Shown here piece after piece: positions 1 to 10,067 of a DNA stretch of 64,000 nucleotides. Numbering within the stretch: position 1 is the stretch's first letter; each line of letters begins with the position of its first letter. A program made the translations under genes and the position numbers. The stretch lies in assembly GCF_027625935.1 (NCBI RefSeq), contig NZ_CP115300.1, positions 9,176,001-9,240,000 of the forward strand, read 5' to 3'. This DNA is from Streptomyces camelliae. GTDB lineage: Bacteria; Actinomycetota; Actinomycetes; Streptomycetales; Streptomycetaceae. The notes under the pieces are model-generated. The model did not search any database. It was not told where the DNA came from and worked only from the letters and a program-made list of their open reading frames with translations.

Positions 1-88
1 GGACCCGTCGGATCGATCCGTGAACTCTTGTGACGGCTGAGCCCACACCATATCGTTTGGAATCAAATAAAGTATCCGGAGGTTCCGC

Positions 89-1579
89 ATGCTGGACATC
101 ACCCACGAGGAATGGCTGCGCCGAGCCAAGGCACTGGACCTGGTCGGCGCGCATCACATCGACGGCGTCGACGAGGGCGGGGGAGAGGCGACCTTCGCCG
201 CCGTCTCGCCCCGCGACGGCCAGGTGCTGACCCAGGTTGCCGACGGAGGCGCGGAGGAAGTGGACGTGGCCGTGGCCGCCGCCCGCCGGGCCTTCGACTC
301 CGGCCCCTGGCCCCGCCTCGCACCGGCCGACCGCGGCCGGATCCTGCTGCGCATCGCCGACCTGCTCGAAGAGCACCGCGAGGAACTGGCGTTGACCGTC
401 AGCCTGGAGATGGGCAAGCCGATCACGGACGCGTACGAGATCGAACTGCGCGCCGTCATCAGCACGTTCCGCTGGTACGGGCAGCTGGCCGACAAACTCA
501 CCGACGAGTCGCCCCACACCGCCCCCGATGCCCTGGCGCTGGTCACCCGGGAGCCGACCGGTGTCGTGGGCGCGGTAGTGCCGTGGAACTTCCCCCTGAC
601 GCTGGCCGGTTGGAAGGTGGCCCCGGCACTGGCGGCGGGCTGCACCGTCGTACTGAAGCCGTCGGAGAACTCCCCGCTCTCCGCCCTGCTGCTCGGCCGG
701 CTCGCCACCGAGGCCGGCCTGCCGCCGGGTGTGCTGAACGTGGTCAACGGCAAGGGCCCCGTCGCCGGGCGAGCCCTCGGTCTCCACCCCGATGTCGACG
801 TCCTGGCCTTCACCGGCTCGACCGCCGTGGGCCGTCACTTCCTGCACTACGCGGCCGACTCCAACCTCAAGCGGGTCTGGCTCGAACTCGGCGGCAAGTC
901 CCCCAACATCATCTTCCCGGATGCGCCCGACCTGGAGAAGGCCGCCGCCACCGCCGCCTGGGGCATCTTCTTCAACCAGGGCGAGATGTGCACCGCCCCC
1001 TCCCGGCTGCTGGTGCACTCCTCGATCGCCGGCCAGGTCACCGACGCGATCGTGGCGCGGGCCCGGGAACTCATCGTCGGGGATCCGCTCGACCCGGCAA
1101 CCGAGATGGGTGCGATGGCCGGTGGGAGGCACCTCGATCGGGTCCTCGGCCACATCGAGACCGGCCTTGAGGAAGGCGCCCGCCTGCGCGTCGGCGGCGG
1201 CCGCACCCTGGCCGAGACCGGCGGCAGTTTCCTGCGCCCCACCGTCTTCGACCACGTGCGCCCCGGCATGCGGCTGGCCCGCGAGGAGATCTTCGGCCCC
1301 GTCCTGTCAGTGCTGACGTTCGACGATCTGGACGAGGCGGTCCGGGTGGCCAACGACACGGAGTACGGCCTCGCCGCGGGCCTGTGGACCTCCGACCTGT
1401 CCACCGCCCACCAGGTCGCCCGCACGCTCAGGGCCGGAACCGTCTGGGTCAACTGCTACGAGGAGGGCGACCTGACCGTCCCCTTCGGCGGCATGAAGCA
1501 GTCCGGCAACGGCCGAGACAAGTCCGCCCACGCCATCGAGAAGTACACCGAACTGAAGACCACCTGGATCCAGCTGTGA
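89..1579 (+). CDS. Aldehyde dehydrogenase (NAD(P)+-dependent, PuuC-like)
   Basis: Oxidises an aldehyde to a carboxylic acid with NAD(P)+ in the cytoplasm. The 496 residues cover the whole family. Visible motifs are PWNFPLT (catalytic-pocket Asn about 167), the cofactor Lys in LKPSENSP (about 190), the general base in LELGGKSPN (about Glu266) and the nucleophile in NQGEMCTAPS (about Cys301). An AGGTT-type Shine-Dalgarno (ccggagg) sits 7 bases before the ATG. The stop codon overlaps the GTG of a gamma-glutamyl-GABA hydrolase-like gene. That pairing is known from the Puu polyamine pathway, where the dehydrogenase makes gamma-glutamyl-GABA, so polyamine or GABA-type amine breakdown is the likely role. 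The exact substrate is inference; other amino-aldehydes are possible. Confidence 0.93.
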   Translation: MLDITHEEWLRRAKALDLVGAHHIDGVDEGGGEATFAAVSPRDGQVLTQVADGGAEEVDVAVAAARRAFDSGPWPRLAPADRGRILLRIADLLEEHREELALTVSLEMGKPITDAYEIELRAVISTFRWYGQLADKLTDESPHTAPDALALVTREPTGVVGAVVPWNFPLTLAGWKVAPALAAGCTVVLKPSENSPLSALLLGRLATEAGLPPGVLNVVNGKGPVAGRALGLHPDVDVLAFTGSTAVGRHFLHYAADSNLKRVWLELGGKSPNIIFPDAPDLEKAAATAAWGIFFNQGEMCTAPSRLLVHSSIAGQVTDAIVARARELIVGDPLDPATEMGAMAGGRHLDRVLGHIETGLEEGARLRVGGGRTLAETGGSFLRPTVFDHVRPGMRLAREEIFGPVLSVLTFDDLDEAVRVANDTEYGLAAGLWTSDLSTAHQVARTLRAGTVWVNCYEEGDLTVPFGGMKQSGNGRDKSAHAIEKYTELKTTWIQL

Positions 1580-2289
1580 GCCGTACCCCAGTCCGCCCCC
1601 TGATCGCCGTCCCCGCCCGCTTCTCCGCCACCACCTCCGCGCTGCGCTACGCCGCCGAGGTCAACGCCCGCGCGCTGATCGAGGCGGTGTGGCGGGCGGG
1701 CGGCGAGCCGGCGAGCATCCACCCCGCCTCCGGAGACGTGGCCGGGCGTCTCGCCCGCTTCGACGGCGTCCTGCTCCCCGGCGGCGGAGACCTCGCCCCG
1801 CACCGCTACGGCGCAACCGACACTCACGAGAGCGTCTACGACGTCGACGACCTCCAGGACGACTTCGACATCGAGGTCGCCCGCCAGGCCATCGGCTCGG
1901 GCCTGCCGCTGCTGGCGGTCTGCCGAGGACTCCAGGTCGTCAACGTCGCCCTCGGCGGCACCCTGGAGCAGGACATGGGTGGCCCGGAACGCGAGCACCG
2001 GCATGTCGTCCACCCTGTGGCGATCCAGCCCGGCACCTTGCTGGAGCAGGCCACCGGCGCGCAGAAGGTCGAGGCGTCCTGCTACCACCACCAGCGCGTC
2101 CACCGTGCCGGCGTGGGACTCGCGGTCACCGCGCGCGCGGCCGACGGCACCGTGGAGGGGCTCGAACTCCCCGGAGTCCACGGATGGTTCACCGCTGTCC
2201 AGTGGCACCCGGAGGACACCGCCCACGAGGACCCCGCCCAGCAGGGGCTGTTCGACGCCCTCGTCCGAGCCGCCCACCACGGACGCTGA
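1576..2289 (+). CDS. Gamma-glutamyl-GABA hydrolase-like class I glutamine amidotransferase (peptidase C26)
   Basis: Probably hydrolyses a gamma-glutamyl amide, releasing glutamate and an amino acid such as GABA. About 237 residues, normal for PuuD-type enzymes. The nucleophile lies in LLAVCRGLQ (about Cys116) and the His/Glu pair in VQWHPEDT (about His211, Glu213). The oxyanion-type loop PGGGDLAP is also present. The start is taken as the GTG overlapping the stop of the aldehyde dehydrogenase (GTGA), because homology begins there and an overlap suggests translational coupling. The next gene follows within 10 bases. Family is sure; substrate is inferred from the partner dehydrogenase. Confidence 0.9.
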   Translation: MSRTPVRPLIAVPARFSATTSALRYAAEVNARALIEAVWRAGGEPASIHPASGDVAGRLARFDGVLLPGGGDLAPHRYGATDTHESVYDVDDLQDDFDIEVARQAIGSGLPLLAVCRGLQVVNVALGGTLEQDMGGPEREHRHVVHPVAIQPGTLLEQATGAQKVEASCYHHQRVHRAGVGLAVTARAADGTVEGLELPGVHGWFTAVQWHPEDTAHEDPAQQGLFDALVRAAHHGR

Positions 2290-2296
2290 CACCGGC

Positions 2297-3205
2297 ATGG
2301 CATTCTCCGGCAGCACCAGGCGGCCAAAGCCCCGGCCGGCCCCGGAACTCGACGCCGCCGCCCTCGGCAGGGTACTCAGGGGTATCGCCTCTTCCCGGGG
2401 CCCGGGCCCACAGGACCTCGCCATCACCCGGATCGAGCAGCTCCTGCGGGACACCGGGCCCGACTGGGACCGCCGTTGCCACCGTGTCTCCGTGCTCGCA
2501 CAGGCTGCTCCCGCGCTGGCCCGCGGGTGGCACAAGCTCCGGCCGCGCGATGCGGACGCGCTGGTTCTCGCCGGGTGGGCCGAACTGGCCACGGATCCCT
2601 GGGGTGCCCTGGCGTTCTGCCGCCTCGCCGCCGAGGCGCGTCCGGGCGATCCGACGCCCTGGGTGGCCGCGCTGGCGGCGCTGCGGTCGCTGGGGCGGCC
2701 CCGTGCCGAGCTCGCACCGCTCTGGGAGGAGATCCGCGCGCGTGATCCGTGGCACCGGGAGGCGCATCTGCAGATCCTGGGCTATCTCTCCCCGGAGGAG
2801 CAGGGGAGCCAGAGCGCGTTGCGGGACTTCCTCGACGACGTCGTCGCCGTCATGCCGCCGGACGCTCCGGCGGCATGCCCGCCGCCCACGGCCGCCGTGA
2901 GGCAGTACCACCGCGACCTGGACGGTGGAGGAGTCCGGGCGCTGGGGGCGAGCCGCTACTGGACACAACCGCACGTCGCGCGATGGGTGGATCAGGCTCT
3001 GACCTCCTGGCTGAGCCCCGGTCACCTGCGCCAGGCCGCCGCCGTCGCCGACCTCGGGCTGCTTGCCTACTGTCTGGTCCGCGCCGGCCGCACCGGGGAC
3101 GCACGCCCGGTGTTCACCGCGATCGACGGCCTGGTGACGCCCTGGCCATGGGGCCACGAGGGAGAACCGCTGGAGCGCTACACCTTCTACGCCGGCCGCC
3201 TGTGA
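2297..3205 (+). CDS. Hypothetical helical protein (possible TPR-like), third gene of the ALDH operon
   Basis: A 302-residue protein I do not recognise. It is Ala/Leu/Arg-rich with repeated helical stretches (ALVLAGWAELATDPWGALAF, then WVAALAALRSLGRP) that look like tetratricopeptide-type helix pairs in residues 60-170. No signal peptide, membrane segment or catalytic motif is evident. It starts 8 bases after the amidohydrolase stop, so it is probably co-transcribed, and a strong convergent hairpin follows it. Its role in amine metabolism is unknown. Confidence 0.7.
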   Translation: MAFSGSTRRPKPRPAPELDAAALGRVLRGIASSRGPGPQDLAITRIEQLLRDTGPDWDRRCHRVSVLAQAAPALARGWHKLRPRDADALVLAGWAELATDPWGALAFCRLAAEARPGDPTPWVAALAALRSLGRPRAELAPLWEEIRARDPWHREAHLQILGYLSPEEQGSQSALRDFLDDVVAVMPPDAPAACPPPTAAVRQYHRDLDGGGVRALGASRYWTQPHVARWVDQALTSWLSPGHLRQAAAVADLGLLAYCLVRAGRTGDARPVFTAIDGLVTPWPWGHEGEPLERYTFYAGRL

Positions 3206-3320
3206 TCGTGCGTACGGCTCGCCGGGCCTGTGGGCTGGGGCAGACGGCGAGCATGCGCGCGTACTGCCTGCCCGGCCCCGGCGCCGCCGGTGCCTTTCCC
3301 GCCGGCGCGCACACGGCTGT

Positions 3321-3348
3321 GGGGCCGAGCCCGAACAGGCTCGGCCCC
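3321..3348. terminator. Bidirectional intrinsic-type hairpin between convergent operons
   Basis: A perfect 11-bp stem (GGGGCCGAGCC pairing with GGCTCGGCCCC) with a 6-base loop lies exactly between the end of the ALDH operon and the end of folD. There is no T-tract, as is usual in Streptomyces. Confidence 0.8.
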
Positions 3349-3360
3349 GCAGCTTCCCCG

Positions 3361-4215
3361 TCAGGGCCGGCCGCGCTCGGCGGCTTCGACGATGTTGGTC
3401 AGCAGCATGGCCCGGGTCATCGGCCCCACTCCGCCCACCGGTGGGGCCAGGGAGCCGGCGACCTGGTCGACGTCCGGGTGGACGTCCCCGAGGATGCCCT
3501 CCACGGTCCGGGTGATGCCCACGGACAGGACCGTGGCGCCCGGCTTGATCCAGTCGGGCCCGACGAGGTGGGCCACGCCTGCCGCGGCCACGACCACGTC
3601 GGCGACCCGGGCGTGGGCCGCGGTGTCCTGGGTGGCCTCGTGGCACAGGGTGACTGTTGCGTATTCGGTGCTTCGGGTCAGCATCAGGCCCAGCGGACGG
3701 CCCACCGTGATGCCGCAGCCGATCACGCAGAACTGTCTGCCGGTGATGGCCACCTGGTTGCGGCGGAGCAGGTCGATGATGCCGCGGGGCGTGCAGGGCA
3801 GCGGCCCGGGAATGCCGAGCACGAGGCGCCCGAGGTTCGTCGGGTGCAGCCCGTCGGCGTCCTTGGTGGGATCGATGAGCTCCAGCACGGCGTGGGTGTC
3901 GATGTGGGCCGGCAGCGGCAGCTGGACGATGAAACCGGCGCAGGCCGGGTCCGCGTTGAGCCGGAGCACGGCGGCCTCGACGTCGGCCTGGGAGGCGGTG
4001 GCGGGCAGCTCCACCCGGATCGACGCGATGCCGACCTGGGCACAGTCGCGGTGCTTGCCGCCGACGTAGGAGTGGCTGGCCGGGTCGTCGCCGACCAGGA
4101 TGGTCCCCAGGCCCGGGGTGACGCCCCGTGTCTTCAACGCCTGGACCCGGGCGGCGAGTTCGGCCTTGATCTCGGCTGCCGCGGCCTTGCCGTCGAGCAG
4201 CGTCGCGGTGGTCAT
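3361..4215 (-). CDS. folD: Bifunctional methylene-THF dehydrogenase / methenyl-THF cyclohydrolase
   Basis: Interconverts 5,10-methylene-THF and 10-formyl-THF using NADP. The 284 residues match the usual family length. The catalytic Lys is in the YVGGK motif (about Lys54), followed by PLPAHID, the KDADGLHP signature and the nucleotide-binding loop [14 protein letters not shown]. The ATG chosen ([10 protein letters not shown]) has a GAGAGG ribosome site upstream. It is the last gene of a three-gene operon with purU and a T-protein. Together they oxidise a methyl or methylene unit on THF to formate, which suggests disposal of one-carbon units released from a methylated amine. Streptomyces normally also carry a housekeeping folD, so this copy is probably dedicated. 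Confidence 0.95.
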   Translation of the reverse strand: MTTATLLDGKAAAAEIKAELAARVQALKTRGVTPGLGTILVGDDPASHSYVGGKHRDCAQVGIASIRVELPATASQADVEAAVLRLNADPACAGFIVQLPLPAHIDTHAVLELIDPTKDADGLHPTNLGRLVLGIPGPLPCTPRGIIDLLRRNQVAITGRQFCVIGCGITVGRPLGLMLTRSTEYATVTLCHEATQDTAAHARVADVVVAAAGVAHLVGPDWIKPGATVLSVGITRTVEGILGDVHPDVDQVAGSLAPPVGGVGPMTRAMLLTNIVEAAERGRP

Positions 4216-4235
4216 GGTCGTACGAACCTCTCGGG

Positions 4236-5081
<846 letters not shown>

Positions 5082-5100
5082 GGCTGCGGTGCCTTCCGGC

Positions 5101-6222
5101 TCAGGCCCGTACGCGGGTGCGCTCGGGGTCGTACACGGGGGTGGGCTTCACCGTGGCGTCGGCCTTGGAACCGTCGGCGGCGACCGCGGTCAGCGCGGTC
5201 CCCGGCTTCACCGCGTCGCGGTGCACACGGGCGAGCCCCAGGGTGGCGGCGTCGAGTACGGGTGAGGGCACGGCCATCGTCACGTAGCCGACGTCCCGTC
5301 CGTCCAGCTCCAGCCGCGCGCCCTCGGCCGCCTCGGGTGCGGCGTCCACGACGACGCTGACCACACGCCCCGGCGCGGTGCCCTTCTTGGCGAGCAGCGC
5401 GTCGCGGCCCTGGAAGGGGCCCTTGTCGAAGTCGATCGCCCAGCCCATCCGGCACTCGAACGGGGTGACGGTGTGGTCGTACTCCAGCTCACCCATGATC
5501 ATTCCGGCCTCGGTGCGGCACGTCAGCAGGGCGAGCGCGCCGGCGGCCTTCACCCCGAGGTCAGCCCCCGCTTCGAGGACCGCGTCCCACAGGTCCAGCG
5601 CACGCTCGCGCGGCACCTGGATCTCGTAACCGAGTTCGGCGGTGAACCCGATCCGGCTGACCTGCGCACCGATACCCGCGACCAGGACGTCCCGGACGAA
5701 CGTGTAATAGGGGAAGGCGGAGTTGGAGACGTCGACGTGCGTGAGCCGCTGGAGAACCTCGCGGCTGCGCGGTCCCTGCAAGGTCAGCACGGCGAACTCG
5801 TCGCGACGCTCGGTGACCGTGGTGCCGTCGGGGGCGTGCGCGGTCAGCGATTGCTGGGTGGCGGGGTTGCCGCCGGTGACGACCACATGGCCGGGCGCGA
5901 GGACGGCCACAGTCACGTCGTCGATCATGAAGCCGTCCGTGTCGACGACCACGCCGTAGGCGATACGACCGGCGCCGAGCCCGTGGACGCTCCGCGAGAA
6001 GACGGCGTCGACGGTGGCGACGGCGTCCTCGCCCTCGACGTGCCACTTGTAGAGCATCGAGTAGTCCAGCGCACCGGCGGCGGTGCGGAATGCCTCGTAC
6101 TCCTCGGCCGGGTCCGTGATGAACAGGGGCACGGCATGGCCGTAGACGTCCATCCACTCCTCGACGCGGTCGTCGTACCGCGGGGAGAACGGGGTGCTGC
6201 GCAGTCCTTCGGGCAGGGCCAT
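5101..6222 (-). CDS. GcvT-family aminomethyltransferase / THF-dependent demethylase
   Basis: Transfers a one-carbon group from a methylated or aminomethyl substrate to tetrahydrofolate. The 373 residues show the T-protein fold: CRTEAGMIMGELEYDHTVTP near residue 235 is the typical folate-site region, followed by RMGWAIDFDKGPFQGRDAL and a C-terminal barrel ending in PTPVYDPERTRVRA. The ATG giving MALPEGLRSTPFS was chosen because a GGAG lies 7 bases before it and family homology starts there. No glycine-cleavage P or H gene is adjacent; instead purU and folD follow. This favours a specialised demethylase (for example of a methylated glycine or related compound) over glycine cleavage itself. The substrate is not determined by the sequence. 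Confidence 0.85.
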   Translation of the reverse strand: MALPEGLRSTPFSPRYDDRVEEWMDVYGHAVPLFITDPAEEYEAFRTAAGALDYSMLYKWHVEGEDAVATVDAVFSRSVHGLGAGRIAYGVVVDTDGFMIDDVTVAVLAPGHVVVTGGNPATQQSLTAHAPDGTTVTERRDEFAVLTLQGPRSREVLQRLTHVDVSNSAFPYYTFVRDVLVAGIGAQVSRIGFTAELGYEIQVPRERALDLWDAVLEAGADLGVKAAGALALLTCRTEAGMIMGELEYDHTVTPFECRMGWAIDFDKGPFQGRDALLAKKGTAPGRVVSVVVDAAPEAAEGARLELDGRDVGYVTMAVPSPVLDAATLGLARVHRDAVKPGTALTAVAADGSKADATVKPTPVYDPERTRVRA

Positions 6223-6262
6223 AGGAACTCCAGTGAGGCGGAGGAAGTGAGGCACCGCCGAG

Positions 6263-6300
6263 AATCTATCCATTCGGATAACTTGTCAATAGGATAGATT
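6263..6300. promoter_or_regulatory. Divergent operator/promoter with nested palindromes
   Basis: The arms AATCTATCC and GGATAGATT are perfect inverted repeats 20 bases apart. A second, tighter repeat TATCC-ATTC-GGATA overlaps the left arm. On the minus strand a consensus -35 (TTGACA) lies between the arms. The site is about 40 bases from the T-protein start and 40 from the TetR start, so the TetR protein probably binds here and controls both directions. Confidence 0.75.
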
Positions 6301-6339
6301 TGCTTGTCAGGGTGCGCAGGGGGAGAGGAAGGGGGGTGC

Positions 6340-6963
6340 ATGACCGAGGCGGTGGTCGATGAGGGGACCGGCGGCCAGGACAATCGGCCGGGATACGGTC
6401 AGGGACGGGAAGCTTTGATGGCCGCGGCCATCAAGGTCGTCGCGCGAGGGGGCCTGCGGAAGCTGACGTACCGGTCCGTGGCTGCCGAGGCCGGTGTGAC
6501 CCACGGCCTCGTGGTCCACCACTTCGGATCACGTGACGCCTTGCTCGAAGAGGCTTTGGGCTGGGCTGTGCGGCGCAGCATCGAGACGTCGTCGCTGGTG
6601 CCCACCAGTGGCCGGCTGGAGGACTTCGCCGCGACGCTGGCCGCGTTCATCGCCGCCGATCCGGATCTGCAGGCCTTCCAGTACGAACTGAAACTGGAGG
6701 CGAGCCGCAGGCCCGAACTGCAGCGGCATGTCGACGCCCTCTACGACGCCTACCGCGATGCCGTCCGAGAGGCACTGGCCTGCTTCGACGTGTCCCGGGA
6801 ACTGGCAGAGATCGTCTTCGCGGCCCTGGACGGCCTGGTCTTCCACCAGGTCACCTCGGGTGATCCGCGGCACACCGAAGAGGGTGTCGAAGCGCTGCGT
6901 CGGCTCCTTGCGGCGCACCGCCCACAGACGCCGTCGGCGCCGTCCGGCGGTACATTGAACTGA
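6340..6963 (+). CDS. TetR-family regulator of the one-carbon operon
   Basis: DNA-binding repressor-type protein of 207 residues. The N-terminal HTH is clear (about residues 40-62, YRSVAAEAGVTHGLVVHHFG), followed by a variable ligand domain. The ATG was chosen over an upstream TTG because a purine-rich GGAGAGGAAGGGG lies before it. It is divergent to the T-protein/purU/folD operon across a palindrome-rich region, the usual layout for local autoregulation. The ligand is probably related to the methylated substrate of the operon (inference). Confidence 0.9.
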   Translation: MTEAVVDEGTGGQDNRPGYGQGREALMAAAIKVVARGGLRKLTYRSVAAEAGVTHGLVVHHFGSRDALLEEALGWAVRRSIETSSLVPTSGRLEDFAATLAAFIAADPDLQAFQYELKLEASRRPELQRHVDALYDAYRDAVREALACFDVSRELAEIVFAALDGLVFHQVTSGDPRHTEEGVEALRRLLAAHRPQTPSAPSGGTLN

Positions 6964-6982
6964 TCGGGAATGCATACGACTG

Positions 6983-9430
6983 GTGCGCGCCATGACAGGT
7001 CTCACCCGCTCGCACGAAGCGGGGCCGGAACAACCGGAACAGGGACGGTCCCGACCCGGCCAAGGCATCGGCCCCGGCTCGCTGACGGCTGGGCGTGCGA
7101 CCGCCGTGCTGGACGAGCGGATGCGGTTCATCGGCTGGAGCCCCGAGGCAGAGGCACTGTTCGGACACCGGCCGGACGAGGTCCTGGGCCGCTCCGCCGA
7201 CGCGATCCTGACCGACACCGTGACGGGCGCCGGACTCCTCCCGACCGCCGACAGCCCCGGCACATACGACATCCGGTCGGTGCGCCGTGGCGACGGCCGA
7301 CCGGTGCCCGTGGCCTTGGCCGTCAACCCGCTCGCACACGGCGCAAGCGGCGCTGCCTGGCTGGTGGTGGCGATGAGCGTGGAGTTGCTGCGGCAGCGCG
7401 CCATAGACCGAGCCATGCTCGCCGGGCTCTACCGCCAGTCACCGATCCAGTTGGTCGTCTACGACACCGACGCCCGCGTCCGGTGGATCAACACGGCCAT
7501 CGAGAAGCAGTTCGGTGTGACGCTGGAGGAAGCCGCTGGGCGGTTCGTGCGCGACATTCTGCCGGAGGGGGTGCTGTTGACCGAAGACGGTCGGGCGGTG
7601 AAGGACGTCGAGAGGCCCATCCTCCAGGTCGTGCGCACCGGTGAGCCGGTGATCGACGTCCGCTACCGCAGCCCGACCCGCCTCGACCCCCACCACCAGC
7701 ACGTCTGGTCCCTCTCCTACTTCCTGCTGCGGGACGACGTCGGCCGTGCGGTCGGCGTCTGTGAGGCCGGCCTCGATATCACCGACCGCTATGTGGCGCG
7801 CCAGCGTCTCGCCTTGCTCAGCCGGGCCAGCGGCAGTATCGGAAGGACCCTGGACATCCGGCGCACGGCCCAAGATCTGGCGGAACTCGTGGTCCCCGAG
7901 TTCGCCGACGCCGTCACCGTGGACATCGTCGAAGCCGTCCTGGGTGGGCAGGAACCACAACACTTCGCCACCCACCCCACCCTGTGCCAGGTGGCTCACC
8001 GCACCCATCACGCCGCGGCCAAGGACACCGCGTACGGCGCACTGGACACCGTCCGCCTGCGGTGCCTGGCCGAGAACGCGCCGGCCACCGACACGGCCAC
8101 CCATGCGCTCGCCCTTCCCCTCAAGGCCCGAGGCGCCACCCTGGGCGCGGTGGCCTTCGCACGCTCCCGACACGCCGACCCCTTCGACCACGAGGAGATC
8201 CAGCTCGCGGAAGAGCTCGTCTCCCGCACCGCGGTCTGCCTGGACAACGCCCGCCGCTACACCCGAGAACACGCGACCGCGCTCACGCTCCAGCGTGATC
8301 TACTCCCGCGCACCCTGCCCCAGCAACCGGGTGTGGAGGTCGCTCACCGCTATCTGCCCGCGGCCGGGCCCGCCGGCGTCGGAGGGGACTGGTACGACGT
8401 CATCCCCCTCTCCGGGGCACGCGTCGGGCTGGTGGTGGGCGACGTCGCCGGACACGGTACGAGCGCGGCCGCCACCATGGGCCGGGTGCGCACGACCGTC
8501 GCGGCGCTCGCCGCACTCGACCTCGCACCGGACGAACTGCTCGCCCGGCTCGACGACCTCGTGGCGCGCACCGGCGCCCCGCCTTCCGGGCCCGCCGAGG
8601 CCGAGGACCAGGCACTGGGAGTCACCTGCCTGTACGCGATCTATGATCCGGTCTCCCGGCACTGCGTCATGGCGCGGGCGGGCCACCTGCCGCCCGTGCT
8701 CCTTACCCCCGACGGACACGCCGAACTTGTGGACCTTCCCGCCGGACCGCCTCTCGGCCTTGGCGGCCTGCCGTTCGAATGCGCCGACATCGAGCTGCCG
8801 GAAGGCGCCATGCTCGCTCTCTACACCGACGGACTCGTCGAAAACCGTCACACGGACATCGACGCCGGAGTCCGCGCTCTCTGCACCGCACTCGCCGGGC
8901 CCGAGGACGGCCAACTGGACAAGACATGCGACAGGGTCATCACCAGACTCCTGCCCCAGGCCCCCGAGGACGACGCCGCACTGCTCCTGCTCCGCGTCCA
9001 CGCCCTGGCTGAGAATCTGGTGGTGACATGGGACGTGGCCTCCGACGCCGGAGAAGTGGCAAGAGCGCGATCGCTGGCCTGCAACCAGCTGGCCGCGTGG
9101 GGAGTCGACGAAGCCGCGTCGTTCGTTGTCGAGCTCGTCGTCAGCGAGCTGGTCACCAACGCGATCCGCTACGGCGGCGCGCCGGTGTGTCTACGACTCA
9201 TCCGGGAACGTGGCCTCATTGTCGAGGTCTCCGACGGCGGCCACACCTCGCCCCACCTGCGGCGGGCCGCGATGGAGGACGAGGGCGGCCGAGGTCTGTT
9301 CCTGGTCGCGCAACTCACGCAGCGGTGGGGAACCCGATACACGCCAACGGGCAAGACCATCTGGACCGAGGTGCCGCTGGTTCCAGCCCAGATGCCAGGG
9401 ACCTTCGCAGGCGAGCAATTCGACCTGTAG
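6983..9430 (+). CDS. PAS-PAS-GAF-PP2C (SpoIIE) phosphatase with C-terminal HATPase domain
   Basis: A cytoplasmic signalling protein of about 815 residues. In order: PAS (about 30-130), second PAS (about 150-265), GAF (about 280-430), a SpoIIE-type PP2C serine phosphatase (about 450-650; GDWYDVI, VGDVAGHG, ARAGHLPPVLL, LALYTDGLVE) and an RsbW-like anti-sigma kinase domain (about 680-800; ELVTNAIRYGG N-box, DEGGRGLFLV G-box). Proteins of this layout dephosphorylate anti-sigma-factor antagonists and can phosphorylate or bind partners in partner-switching pathways. The GTG three codons upstream of an ATG is used here; the ATG at 6992 is equally possible. No antagonist or sigma gene is adjacent, so its partner is encoded elsewhere. 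Confidence 0.92.
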   Translation: MRAMTGLTRSHEAGPEQPEQGRSRPGQGIGPGSLTAGRATAVLDERMRFIGWSPEAEALFGHRPDEVLGRSADAILTDTVTGAGLLPTADSPGTYDIRSVRRGDGRPVPVALAVNPLAHGASGAAWLVVAMSVELLRQRAIDRAMLAGLYRQSPIQLVVYDTDARVRWINTAIEKQFGVTLEEAAGRFVRDILPEGVLLTEDGRAVKDVERPILQVVRTGEPVIDVRYRSPTRLDPHHQHVWSLSYFLLRDDVGRAVGVCEAGLDITDRYVARQRLALLSRASGSIGRTLDIRRTAQDLAELVVPEFADAVTVDIVEAVLGGQEPQHFATHPTLCQVAHRTHHAAAKDTAYGALDTVRLRCLAENAPATDTATHALALPLKARGATLGAVAFARSRHADPFDHEEIQLAEELVSRTAVCLDNARRYTREHATALTLQRDLLPRTLPQQPGVEVAHRYLPAAGPAGVGGDWYDVIPLSGARVGLVVGDVAGHGTSAAATMGRVRTTVAALAALDLAPDELLARLDDLVARTGAPPSGPAEAEDQALGVTCLYAIYDPVSRHCVMARAGHLPPVLLTPDGHAELVDLPAGPPLGLGGLPFECADIELPEGAMLALYTDGLVENRHTDIDAGVRALCTALAGPEDGQLDKTCDRVITRLLPQAPEDDAALLLLRVHALAENLVVTWDVASDAGEVARARSLACNQLAAWGVDEAASFVVELVVSELVTNAIRYGGAPVCLRLIRERGLIVEVSDGGHTSPHLRRAAMEDEGGRGLFLVAQLTQRWGTRYTPTGKTIWTEVPLVPAQMPGTFAGEQFDL

Positions 9431-9464
9431 CGATCCGGGCTCCCTCGTCCGGGACTGTCGCGGC

Positions 9465-10067
9465 TCAGGCCTTACGGCGGCCGCTGCGGCGTGGCGCGGG
9501 GGCAGCACCGCCCAACAGATCCTGGCGGCGCTCCTCGCCGTTCTCCTCCACCTGCAGCACCACCCGGCGCAGTCCGTCGGCGACGGTACGGCAGTCCGCG
9601 TCGCTGAGCCGCCCGGTGACGAAGGATTCCTCCTCGTTGAACGCCGGAAAGAGGCGCTGCATCAACTCCTCCCCTTCGTCGGTCAGGCTCAGGAGCACCA
9701 GCCTCCCGTCGGTGGGATGGTCTGCTCGCTGCACAAGCCCTCGTCTTTCCAACGTCCGGGCAACCCCCGTGAGCGTGCCCTTGGAAATTCCGGCTTCTTC
9801 GGCCACGTGCCGCGTCTCCGACTCGCCCCAGATCCAGATGACCCAGAGCACCACGAAGGCGGTCCAGGTCAGGTCGACGCCGCGCAGCACGGAGTTCTCC
9901 AGGTGCTGGCGCACCGCCGAGGCGGCGCGATAGATGTTGGCGACAACTGCCATCTGGTCATGCCGGACGGGGATACCGCCGAGCCTGGCCGCTGCCAGTT
10001 TCTCGGCTTCGGCGATGGATCGATGGCCGGGCACGAGTACGCTCCTTCGGGCCGCCTGAGAAGCCAT
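9465..10067 (-). CDS. MarR-family transcriptional regulator
   Basis: 200 residues with a winged HTH: the recognition helix and wing read GISKGTLTGVARTLERRGLVQRADHPTDGRLVLLSLTDEG (seen in two adjoining parts, about 90-130). An N-terminal helix and a basic tail (APRRSGRRKA) flank it. The start ATG is followed by MASQAARRSV. It converges on the PP2C phosphatase gene with only a 34-base gap. No obvious palindrome or efflux partner is next to it, so its target is unknown. Confidence 0.88.
   Translation of the reverse strand: MASQAARRSVLVPGHRSIAEAEKLAAARLGGIPVRHDQMAVVANIYRAASAVRQHLENSVLRGVDLTWTAFVVLWVIWIWGESETRHVAEEAGISKGTLTGVARTLERRGLVQRADHPTDGRLVLLSLTDEGEELMQRLFPAFNEEESFVTGRLSDADCRTVADGLRRVVLQVEENGEERRQDLLGGAAPAPRRSGRRKA

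Noticed and set aside
99..813. Long minus-strand open frames opposite the aldehyde dehydrogenase
   Set aside because: They are shadows of the real gene: arginine- and proline-rich, without ribosome sites or family motifs. The same applies to most long antiparallel frames in this GC-rich DNA, such as those opposite dnaE and the symporter.
6223..6339. Possible glycine riboswitch before the GcvT-like gene
   Set aside because: The leader is only about 40 bases and is filled with palindromes typical of protein operators; no tandem aptamer pattern fits.
7439..8272. Apparent minus-strand gene within the PP2C phosphatase
   Set aside because: The plus-strand frame carries PAS, GAF and PP2C motifs without interruption, so the reverse frame is incidental.
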